From Isoetes taiwanensis (lineage: Eukaryota > Streptophyta > Lycopodiopsida > Isoetales > Isoetaceae), in NCBI GenBank assembly GCA_021234155.1, contig JAJEKV010000237.1, positions 124,001 to 188,000 on the forward strand: a stretch of 64,000 nt of DNA. The letters are read 5' to 3'. Below, one piece after another: positions 23,019 to 32,980 of this stretch. Position 1 is the stretch's first letter; the number at the start of each line of letters is the position of its first letter. The notes below the pieces were generated by a model. The model ran no database searches, was not told the origin of the DNA, and was given only the letters and a program-made list of their open reading frames with translations. The position numbers and the translations under genes are program-made.

Positions 23019-23910
23019 GAAATTTTAACCACCTTAAAATTTCGCCCTATTTCAGCTAAATTTTAAAAGGTGAAATTTCATGTTGACGTCGTGGCGGCGT
23101 TTTGGGCGGCGCCGCCTTCTCCCTCTGTTTCTGCCGATCTGTTTCTGCCTGCTCCCTGTTTCTTCCCCGCTAAAACCCACAGGCCTCGGCTTCTTGTTCA
23201 TAAGAAAGGGAAGACGAAAGAGGATCCAAGAGAGAATCGATGGGCTTCTTTGGATAAGTTGTGGGGCGATGTTCTTGGGGGCGCCTCAGGCGGGCCTTGG
23301 CGCCTCGAGAAAATCTCGCACCATCGCGACCACGCACCTCGACCTGTTTCTCCTTAGGTAACTAAGCTTAACTACCCAAATCGTTTAAATTTGCAGCCCG
23401 GATCTTCAATATTCTCTAAGCATTTGTTGTTTGCCCCTTGTTTTAAGACATGACAAGGAGGAAAAGTGGTGACTTCTCTGGGAAGAAATAGAACGAGTGA
23501 ACCGGGCGATTAACGTAAAACCCCCTCTGCTAAGGACCGCTTGCTCCCGTTGTGAAGAACCTCGAGCCCATCTGAAGCTCTGAGGCAATGAATGAAGCTT
23601 TGATGCCGATCTTGCCGTTCTTAAGACAAATCCGGTGGCCCTAGACAGAAACGAGCTCCCCTTTTCTCATGATCAAGGTTGGATCATGATTCACGGCTTG
23701 CTTCTCTCATTTTCTTTCTTCAGTGCATGAATCCGGTTGAAGTGGAGGTATTTCTTTCTGTCTTGAATCAGATATCTCAAGAACAGGCTGATTTTCTGAT
23801 TTTTTCTTCTTTCGTGCATGAATTTGGCTGAATCAGAGGTGTTTTTTTCGGGCCTGAACCAGAGATCCTCATGAACGGGCTAAAATTTTAAGGTAGTTAA
23901 AATTTCGTCG
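23019..23910. mobile_element. Second inverted-repeat-bounded element
   Basis: The left terminus, cgaaattttaaccaccttaa then aatttcgccc, is matched in inverse orientation at 23880-23910 (gggctaaaattttaaggtag then ttaaaatttcg). Interior frames (for example 23070-23357) show no domain and overlap each other, so they are not called. The interior includes GC-rich gcggcgttttgggcggcgccgcc. Confidence 0.5.
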
Positions 23911-23913
23911 GAG

Positions 23914-24028
23914 AATTTCAATCGCCATGAAATTTCTTGTGGAAATTTTCAGCTGACCTGGCGGCGCCGCTCGTGGCCCGCCAGGTCTGCTGAAAATTTC
24001 CACAAGAAATTTCAAGGCGATTGAAATT
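23914..24028. repeat. Near-perfect 51-bp hairpin
   Basis: The left arm 23914-23964 and right arm 23977-24028 are reverse complements with about two mismatches, separated by 12 bases of GC-rich loop. The arms include gaaatttcttgtggaaattt and tcagctgacctggcgg. Such a transcript would be an almost perfect double strand. It may be a tiny foldback element or a young small-RNA-type hairpin. Confidence 0.85.
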
Positions 24029-24332
24029 ACTCCTTCCAAAATTCCCTTTCCCCAAGTTTGTATGCTGGAGGCCATGACCCCATATCGGTCTAATCCTCGA
24101 TCTCTCATATTATTTATTATTTTACTTAAGCATGTCATCTGACCTTCTGAGGAATAGGCATCCAGTTGCCTTTTGTGGAAATCCGGTTGGTTATCATGTC
24201 CTAACTATCGTTATACACAAAGAAGGAGCCCATTACTACGTCAGTTTTCTGTGCCAAGAATACTTACTTCATTTTGCATTCTCTTCTTAACAAACAAGTT
24301 AAAACTACCGTTCCAGATATATAATACAAAGT

Positions 24333-27255
24333 CTAGTTAACTATGCCCATTTCCTGCAAGCTCACCACAGTTTCTGTAATTGCCTGCTCAACAGGTGTGT
24401 AAACGAGTCCCAGTTGTTGCAACTTGCTTGATGTCAAACTAGATGGACGCAAAGATCCACTAAGCTCATCAGGGAACCTGTAGCAAATACATAAATATCA
24501 GGCTTACTGAGATAAATTATTTTCCTTTTGAGAACAAACATAGATGGACTACAGATAAATGGACTATTGTTTCTTTCCAGATTGTCAAGGAAGAACAGGA
24601 GCTAAGAAGCAAGATGCTTGAGTTTGTTGTGCACTGGTCCAATAGCTAGCTCTTTATGCGTGAGATTGCTAGCTATATTATAATTTAATCTGCATACATC
24701 TTTACTGAATATCTTTTCCACTCATTTCAAATTGAAAACCCATACATCAATGATATATCAACTTTAGGACGTACTTGTATGGCAAAGTGTACTGTGTAAA
24801 TCGTTCCTTTAAAAAACCAATGATATCTTTCATGTGGATTATTTCTGCACAGCAAGTATAGCGACCAGAAGCTTCAGGCTTTTCATATGCTAGCAAATGA
24901 GCATCAGCTACATCCTTCACATGCACCAATGCTTGGTACATATTTGCATATGTATCAGATGAACCTGCAGCCAGCAAAGAACTTATTTAATAGAACCTAA
25001 CTGCAATTCTAATGGTATTTACAAATTTTTGGACCACAAATATTACCATCTAGGAGCCGTTTGAGAACTCCATTGCTTGCACTAAGCGTCGGTGAAAGAG
25101 AAGGTCCCACCACGAGTGTTGGCAATATTACGACAAGATCCACTTGAAGATCCTTAGAAAGCTTCCAAGCTAATTTTTCTGACACCGTTTTTGCATAAAA
25201 ATAGTAATCCTGGATGTAAAATGATGGTTTTCAGATAGGCTTTAAGTGCAAAACTTCAATATTCCATCCTGGGGTAGTCAATGGGAATGGTTCTCTTTCA
25301 GGTTGCTGGTGTAACCATTTGTGGAATGCAAAGATGAGAAGCTTCTTAGCTATTGCTTTAATGATCCCTATTACATATCCTTGACGTTCATATATTACGT
25401 CGAAATAGGCAATTTTACCATAACCGCAAAGGTCTGCATATTTGACAATTTGAGAATGGGTATAAAAAGGAAATATACAAGGCAACAGCATATAGTATTT
25501 TTTGTAGAGACATTGTTATGAACACAGAACATGCAATGGACGTTTTGAACAACAGTACATCGTTTGTATTAATGATGGGATTACATAAAAATAAATGGAG
25601 CTTACCTTGTTCTGCAAACAATAATCTGCGTCACTCCAGCACTCATCATCTAATCTTGCAATTGGTCTGCTAGGATCTGCAATTACAGCTGCGCTTGACG
25701 ATGTCATGACAACACGCCTGACCTTTGCCTCTGCAGATGCTCTAATTACATTATCTACCCCTTTAAGAGCAGGTTCTACCACCTCCTGTCAGGTACAAAA
25801 AGCACGCTTAAAATCACAATATAGTTCTGCTTGAAGGACCATTTCATGCGTCTATTTCCTATGTAAAATGTGCATGGTCTTTTCGGTACCTGATTGGATA
25901 GCTATAATTTTTTATGAAAATGTTAATTAATCTGCCAACAGCTAGTTGTATATGGGTCTGACATTCATCTAATTCCAGAACTGTTATTATCTCTTCTTTC
26001 TCTTAGTCAATTTTGCTACTAATTGAAAAATTGTCCCCTTTCCTGCCAATTACTAATCACTCGAGTTGCAACAATGACTCTTTCTTCTTTCCCAGCAATT
26101 CAATGCTTTGCTTGAGACAATAAATTTAACATCCTGTTATAAGAATACCCTTCTTCTAGGTGAGATCTTAAGTAAATAATGCTGTCTAAGAAAATGGATC
26201 AAATAAGAACCATTTGTACAGGAGCGTTCACGTAGATCTATCTCACATCCTGACCACTTGATATTTCTTGGTCATTGCCAACCTCAGTCAAAGTCAATAA
26301 GAATAAGTGAACACTTGCAACATCTGTGCACAACTGCACGTTTGTTAAGGATCAGACCTTTTTGTGTCAGCTTGTAACGATAGAACAGCATGAAACAAAG
26401 AAAGGATGGAGGAGGGAGGAAAGAGGGAGAAGGTTTTTCTTTGAAAGATTACTAAAATTTACCCATGAAGTCTATGAAAAAAACCTATGAGAATTACATA
26501 GTTGGATATGAACAAGACTTATGTACAGGTAATATGTTAATCATCAATCATATTGTAGGTTATGATAGTAGAGTTATATTTGTGCTGCTGCTTGATAGTG
26601 TAAATGTGAAACTTAAACTTTTCTAGCATGTTATCTTTCACAATCTCCTTATAAGTAAAAATGGCGCCACACTATACAACCATTCTTTTCCAGCTGATTT
26701 ACTCAGTCAAGGGTTTAGTTTGGCTTTCATATTTAATTCGTGATCGATTAACTTACAGACATTAATTATAACGCGTAAATATGCAAACTACAATCATTCT
26801 ACTGAGCCGAGCTTATTTTATAAGACGGACACATAGCTCAGTTTGAAACAGTTTAAGAAGGTAATTATGCACCTTGGGGTCTTGAAATATGCCGGCAACA
26901 GGGCAAGCAGTATGGAAAACTCCTTCACATCCATCAATGGCAGACTGCACGGCAACGTAATCCATAATATCAGCCTTAACGAGTGTGAGTCTGTCAGAAG
27001 CTCCTTCCAGCTTTTGCAGATGCCCAACCTTCTTCTCATCGGCTAAAGAAGTAGAAGAATTAGAATGTCAAAAAAGAGAGGAACAATGATAAAAATTTTA
27101 ACGTTGAATGGGACCACAAGGGCCATGGGACGAAGCATACTTGGATCTCTGACGGTAGCTCGGACATGGTAGCCACTCTGAAGAAGGCGGCAAACGATCC
27201 ACGAAGCTATAAACCCATTTGCTCCGGTAACACACACAAGCTTGTTAGATGCCAT
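24333..27255 (-). CDS. Cinnamoyl-CoA-reductase-like extended SDR
   Basis: Six exons with GT-AG borders and matching phase: 27255-27141, 27042-26873, 25785-25606, 25209-25047, 24964-24775, 24477-24333, giving 320 aa, the usual family length. The N-terminus [20 protein letters not shown] carries the Rossmann GxxGxxA motif, and RATVRDP follows as the NADPH-selective arm. VMTSSSAAV (about 122-130) contributes the catalytic Ser; DYYFYAK (156-162) gives the YxxxK pair Y158/K162. [15 protein letters not shown] is the conserved SDR108E region. The family reduces acyl-CoA thioesters or flavonoid ketones with NADPH in the cytosol. The classic CCR signature NWYCYGK reads DYYFYAK here, so it is a CCR-like rather than bona fide CCR; related pyrone or carbonyl reductases are possible. 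No disruption is visible. Confidence 0.88.
25800..26860 (-). other. Long second intron of the CCR-like gene
   Basis: About 1.1 kb between exons 2 and 3. It is AT-rich, with no open frame of note and no recognisable element. Confidence 0.6.
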
Positions 27256-27492
27256 AAATACAAGACAAAATTAGCCAAAAGAAGCACTTTTTGTTGAAGA
27301 ATGTAGGATACAATTTAGCAGGTGCAGTTTTACATAAATTAACTTACAACGTATTCGTATTCTGCTCTTTCCTCCAATCGCGTCTCTTTCCTATCTCTTT
27401 CCTACACTCGTCTTTCGCCACATGTCATAATTTTATTTCCATGAATATCGAAGGCAGTTTCTTTGGCAATTTCCATATACATGAATGTCAAA

Positions 27493-27578
27493 ACATTCCT
27501 GGGATGGAAAGCAAGCGACGCGTGGTAGCGCAGAGCCTGGTTGACATCCCAGGAATGTCAAGTAAATTGACATTCCTG
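27493..27578. repeat. Nested palindromes upstream of the CCR-like gene
   Basis: acattcctgggatg (27493-27506) pairs with catcccaggaatgt (27545-27558). The latter also pairs with ttgacattcctg through a perfect 12-bp palindrome with a 5-base loop (27550-27578). The region lies about 240 bases upstream of the CCR-like ATG and shares its motif with 13736-13796, so a dispersed short element is more likely than a gene-specific operator. Confidence 0.7.
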
Positions 27579-28245
27579 TTACGTGGACGACACTTACATG
27601 TCACCCTGCGTGGCCCAAAAATCTCATGGTTCCCCTTTCACTCTTTCTTTCTTTCTTACCTCGTCTGGCCGTGAAGAAGAGGCATTGCCGGATCGTTTGG
27701 TCGAGCGCCAGTGGCGCTTGGGGCATGCAATGTCCGTCTTTGCGATTTTGATTTGGTGCTGGCAATTTTGGGACAATTTTGGAGCAGTTTCAAGGTTCTA
27801 TTTTTTAGGTATCTTTTGGCGACTTTCATCAGTTTCTTGTTGATTCTAGCGAGTTTCTTGTTGATTCTGGCGAGTTTGACTCTTTATTTTTTCGATTTTG
27901 GCAGTTTCAGTGAGATCTTAACTTTTGGAGCATCCTGCCGGCTGCATTCTTCGTCAAGATTGGTTTGAAGTCGATCTTTACTCGATATTCTATCTGTTTA
28001 AGGTTAAGGTTCCTTGTTTTTTACTATAGGCTTTATGTTTAGCGTTTTTTTATAACTGTAGTTCATATCTTAGTCTTAGATTTATGTTTTTTCCATATCT
28101 CAGACTTATTCTCCTTGTGTAGGTTGAAGATTCTTCTGTGGGAGTTCTGGAGGTTGGATCATGGGTTTCACTATGATTATTATCTTGCATGTAATATATT
28201 TCTTGTTTGGAGGTCCTGAAAGTAGTCATTGGAGACTTGCAGGCA

Positions 28246-28459
28246 TGGAATTGACTGATCTGCATATGTCTGAGGTTGATGGCAGTTCTAAAGGTTCAGT
28301 TTTATCTGATATTACTAACATGCAGGATGAAGAGATATCTTTTGAAGAGGAATTTTGTGATGAAACCATTACTAAATATCTGAAAGAAGCAGAATCGAAA
28401 GGGCATTTAAATGTGGTTATTCCATGTATTGCATCTGAGATTGATAAAGAGAATTCAGG
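28246..28459 (+). CDS. Acidic exon of an unrecognised gene
   Basis: An ATG follows a good acceptor (cttgcag then gc) and opens a 71-codon frame ending at a gtaaag donor. The peptide starts MELTDLHMSEVDGSSKG, contains SVLSDITNMQDEEISFEEEF and ends EIDKENSG; it is strongly acidic and Ser-rich. The upstream 27600-28240 looks like a promoter plus T-rich leader with introns, including a duplicated gcgagtttcttgttgattct. Downstream, a foldback element occupies what would be the next intron and no further exon was identified, so the gene is either truncated or has distant exons. No domain recognised. Confidence 0.35.
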
Positions 28460-28530
28460 TAAAGCATGAGTTCTCTTTCTAGAATTGGATCAAGACTTGT
28501 TTGAGGAAGTTCGCGAGGGAGGAATCAGCA

Positions 28531-29084
28531 AACATTAGGGATTTTTTGAGATCATAAAAGGGCCTTCTAAGAACTGCTGACTAAGCTATATGAACTACCA
28601 ATCAGAAAACAGAACTGGTAATCCAGTCAGCAAAACAGTTATAACTAACTCACTGGATCACATTTTCTAGCATAAGTGTTGATAGAAAAGTCCAAATGAG
28701 CTCTTGTTTAGTGCAATAGATAGATCTCATTGAGATCTTTGCAACCTTGGGTGGTTTGCATATCTTTTAGCCCCGTAGGATAGTAAAAAATGGTAAAAAC
28801 TATATTTTTTGGAGTTTTGACAATCATAAGTGGTTAAAATATGTGCAAAGCACCTAAGGTTGGAAAGATCTCAACGAGATCTATCTATTGCACTAAACGA
28901 GAGCTCATTTGGACTTTTCTATCAAGAGTTATGTTAGAAAATGTGATCCAGTGAGTTAGTTATAACAGTTTTGCTGACTGGACCCGTCAGGCTCTGATTT
29001 CTGATTGGTAGTTCATTTATCTTCATTTGGCTTAGTTGGCATGTTTTGAAGGCCCTTTTTTAATCTCAAAAAAACCCTAATGTT
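28531..29084. mobile_element. Large foldback MITE with about 230-bp arms
   Basis: The left arm (28531-28756) is matched by the reverse complement of 28846-29084 at roughly 85 per cent by eye, leaving a loop of about 90 bases. It begins aacattagggattttttgag and ends ctcaaaaaaaccctaatgtt. The arms share attgca..aaacgagagctc-type and gatctcat.gagatct motifs with the MITEs at 32434-32980 and 52631-53177, indicating one superfamily. Confidence 0.85.
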
Positions 29085-29386
29085 CGAGACAAAAATACAG
29101 TGGGCTAGGAGACGTTTTGATAGTTAAAAGGCTCATGTGGAGCATTTTGTTGATAAAAAATAGAGGAACTCGATTTGAAGCAATTTGCAGATATGTTGGA
29201 GATCTTTATGCTTCAGATTGTGAAGTTAGACGGCAGCATGTTCCCTTCTAAAACATAATTATTTCACTACAAGAGAATAGGCAATTCAAGTCATTAGTTT
29301 CATCATTTATATACCTAAAATCATGACTTGAAATTTTTTAGAAACTGATACAATGAGTGACTATACCCATTGACGTAATAGCATCA

Positions 29387-29980
29387 GTGATATCGTCATC
29401 TATAACGTCAATAATAGTATCATTGCTCGTGATATCATCATCTATAACGTCAATAATAGTATCATCGCTCGTGATATCGTCATCTATAACGTCAATAATA
29501 TTATGTCATCCATCTTGACATAATAGTGTCATCTATTGTATCACTTTTATATCACCATTAGCACCACCTGTAGCGTCGACAATAGTATCAATGCTTGTGT
29601 CATCCATGATACAATAGTATCACCTGTGGCATCACTCTTATATCACCATTAATACCACCTATAGTGTTGTAATTAACATCATCTATCATGTCAATATATG
29701 TACCATAGCTAGTATCAACTATATTGTTATCAACAATGCCACATATAGTATCACTTGAAAGGTTATAAATTATAACATTAATAGTGTCAAATATAACACC
29801 ATATATAATCAGAGATAGTATCAAATATAATAGCATCTTTTGTCATTAATAGGACTGCCCATAATGCCATATATAGGGTCACAAATTATATCATTCCTAA
29901 AGCTATACTAGCCTCTAATAGTATCACATTTATAATCATACTAATCTTTGTGTCACATATAATATCATTTAGTTAGGCCA
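29387..29980. repeat. 42-bp subterminal tandem repeats and degenerate continuation
   Basis: Three units of 42 bp (gtgatatcgtcatctataac then gtcaataatagtatcat.gct) begin at 29387, 29429 and 29471. Weaker versions containing atcacc or tatcatc continue to about 29980. They are probably CACTA subterminal binding repeats. The open frames over them are low-complexity artefacts. Confidence 0.8.
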
Positions 29981-30330
29981 AATAATATCATCTCTAATAC
30001 CATTTTAATTACAAATTTTTTTATATATATAATACTCTTATTTTTGTTTTATGATTTTCCATTTTTTATTTCTATTTATTTTTATTGTTTATTCTTTTCT
30101 TTTTATTTTTCAAATTATATTTTTTTTTGTCTTTTTTTTTTTTTTTTTTTTTTATACAGCCCAAGATTTTGAAACCACAATATATTGCCCCAATATCAAA
30201 ACTTTTATTAATGATTTAGAGTTGATGGCAACTTTATATTAACTCAAATTCTCGAAACAAACATATAAAATTGGAAAGCAAGTAGCACAACAAAATTAAA
30301 ACTAAATATGTTCGAGTTATATAGCCGGCT

Positions 30331-32136
30331 CAGATTCTCCACGTCGAGAATAGATCTCCCATGCAATATCATTACATGTTTTCTTTTTCTTTGGTGGTGA
30401 TTGTCTTACACGTGATCCTTCATATTCATCTCCGCTACTTGAGTAGCTTCCAGGTGATGCACTTGACGAACTAGTGTTGCAGTCACTATCAGATGATTCA
30501 CTTGTTTCTTTCTCCTATATATCAACATCAAAAAGTTTTTTACAATAAGATACTATGAATTCAGAAATTTAATTTTGGTAATATATACCTCTTCATCGAC
30601 ACCAATTATGTCCAACTCCTCTTCTGATGCCTCCTTATCTTCTTATTCTTGATTATCAATATTTTTGTCATTATCCTGCATAGAAAGAAGACGACATCAT
30701 TAAAAAGCTATTTAAACCAAGACAAAAGACTACTTCCCTTCCTATCTACTTACCTTCTCAAAAAACTACTTTGGACTTAAAGGTGTATTTTGTGGCACCC
30801 TTGCCCACAAAATCCCTTGCATCATGCAAAAAGCACAACAGTAACAGTGTCAACATAAAAGACAAGACAATGCACATGACAAGAATAACAACATGATTAA
30901 TATTTAAACTTCTTTTTGGCTGCATCAGAAGAACAAAAATGATAATACATTAGCACTTAGAGTTTGTAAGTTGGTCTTATTTAACCTTCTCATATTGTTA
31001 TTATATCTTGGAGTGAATTGGAAGATTCTAACCATTATAATAAAGTGTTTGACATAAGATGATTCAGGCTGGAGCTTCATTAGCAATTAATTACATCTAT
31101 TCTACAAGCAATATCAGATTGGTATAGATATACCTATAATAGGAAGATGAGGTCTGCCATGATAGGATTTGTTTTTTAGTAATCCCTTGCAAAGTTATAT
31201 GCAGCCAAGTCTAAGTTATATTTCCCAGGCAGATGCATTGAAGCATGAGATAGATCAGATCAAAAGCAGGAGTCCAGATCAAAGCCAACATCACTTCCAT
31301 GAGAATAACAGACCTTGTAACAGATCAGATCTGATAAAGCAGATTATGGGGCTCACTACATTGGCACCTATAAGAAAGGGGCAAAGAGTAGGCTAAGGTG
31401 AACGTAAATCTTAATGGATATTAAAGCTAAGAAGAAGGCGCGCTTAGTACTTTTGGCTTTTAGAACTAGATTAGAAATAGAAGTAAAATTGTACCTTCTT
31501 ATCGGAGACTTCTTGATCTTTGATCCATCGCTGAAAACCATCCGCTTTTTTATCCCATCAAGTTGTGCGTCTGTGGGATAACCACTGGAGTGTTTGAACT
31601 GCATGATTATTTAAAACTAGAAAGAGCTAAAATATAAGATGCATATTTAAAGACATCATACAAATTCTGTTTTGATGTAATCGTCTTCACCAGAGCATGT
31701 GCTTTGCTTCCCCTTCCTCGCAGCAGCAGCTCGTATAGAATGAGCATATACCTTTTTACTATCTTCTAAAAACAGGTCTCAAGAATCTTGCCTGACCTCA
31801 TTGGGCTTATCTGTGGTAGGATCTTCTCTTACTTCTTTCCTCAATTTAGTTCTGCAAAAAACACAAGCATGTAAGATCCAAAAGAAAGATTTATAATACA
31901 AATCTTATAATGCGATATGCTATCCTGTAATGGTTCCATCTACGGCCAAGTTTTTTTAAGACATGATGTTTAGAGAACCCAACACCATAATGCACCTTCA
32001 ACTCCGAAATTACGCGCGCCTTATGGCTCTTCTTCACATGATCATGACAATGAGATTTTATATACTCTGCTACTGAAATCAGAAACTTCTTTCCTGCACT
32101 AGCCATATGGATTTGCCTGGCTCCATTTACACACAC
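30331..32136 (-). pseudogene. CACTA accessory protein (Ptta/En/Spm type), partial
   Basis: Minus-strand exons include VLKKLGRRWNHYR with KKFLISVAEYIKSHC (32136-31891), a TKLRKEVREDPTTDKPNEVR stretch (about 31860-31690), HSSGYPTDAQLDGIKKRMVF (about 31600-31500) and a Ser/Lys-rich C-terminus ending GESEPAI stop (about 30520-30331). Order and basic character resemble the plant transposase_24/Ptta family, a DNA-binding partner encoded by CACTA elements. In-frame stops (for example before DLFLEDSKK) show decay. The main TnpD-type transposase is absent from the window. Assignment rests on pattern resemblance. Confidence 0.45.
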
Positions 32137-32433
32137 CTAATAATAAAAAACATTGTAACTTACTAAAGCATATGTATAAGAAGAGCAGCAACATCACAGT
32201 AAAATAGTATAACAACATGTTACAACTTTATAATATGGTATGAGCATGTCCTTGGTTTCCTCAATGACTTGTCCCTTGCGGTGAACAGTTGTAGTACTTG
32301 GATGGCACTTTCATACCATTGGTGTCAAAAGTAATTACATGTACTACCATTGGTGTTGTCCAAAAAACAAAGGTCACAGTAGCAATCCTTGCAAACAAGT
32401 ATTTAAAAGACCAAAGTAAAGATTTTTGGTACC

Positions 32434-32980
32434 AGAGGTAATTTGAGATCTCCTTTTGTCCCCATAAGAATCCTCCAATAGAATGAGTACTCTACATCAA
32501 ACTGCAATTAATGCAGCATTAACAACTTCATTGCTGTCGTTTTTTCCCTATAACTTTTGATCTACTCATGAAAATGCTGCGGCGTTTGTTGCATTAGATG
32601 CAGAATGAAAAGATCTTTCAAGTGATATATGGTTATGATGTATTTCAATACAAGCCATATGTGTTAACCTTAAAAAATATGGTTTTTTGCTCTTTTCTTA
32701 TATATTTACATCCCAAAAGATATAACAATGGATTGTCATTAGAAAGATCTTGAGGAGACGAATCTATTGCCACAAATAGTGTTCGAATCGGAGTTTTTGA
32801 TCAAAAGTTATAGTAGAAAAATGACACTGCAAAAGTTAGTTAGAACTGCATTAATTACTGCTGCCACATAATACTGGAATAAAATACACTGGAGCCCTTC
32901 TCTTATTGGACAGTTTAAAAAGCTGATGTGGCTTTTTAAGCATCCCTTAATGGGACAAAATGAGATCTCAAATTACCTCT
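32434..32980. mobile_element. MITE with 29-bp terminal inverted repeats
   Basis: The termini agaggtaatttgagatctcc then ttttgtccc, and gggacaaaatgagatctcaa then attacctct, are inverted copies with about one or two mismatches. The interior carries cataacttttgat-type and gaaaagatctt motifs shared with the MITE at 52631. It lies exactly at the point where copia coding sequence stops. Confidence 0.85.

Larger units (their letters stand above)
29265..32433 (-). mobile_element. Truncated CACTA (En/Spm) element
   Basis: The left boundary starts cactacaagagaataggcaa, the classic CACTA terminus. It is followed by subterminal tandem repeats and, further in, minus-strand exons of a CACTA accessory protein. 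Given gene orientation this is the element's 3' end. The opposite terminus is missing: the element runs up to the MITE at 32434, beyond which a copia element starts, so it was cut during later insertions. Confidence 0.6.

Noticed and set aside
23070-23361. Two overlapping GC-rich frames of about 95 codons
   Set aside because: No splice context, no conserved motif, mutually overlapping; more likely interior of an inverted-repeat element.
29600-30242. Open frames over AT-rich and poly-T sequence
   Set aside because: Low complexity; the frames are Ile, Asn, Phe-rich by composition only.
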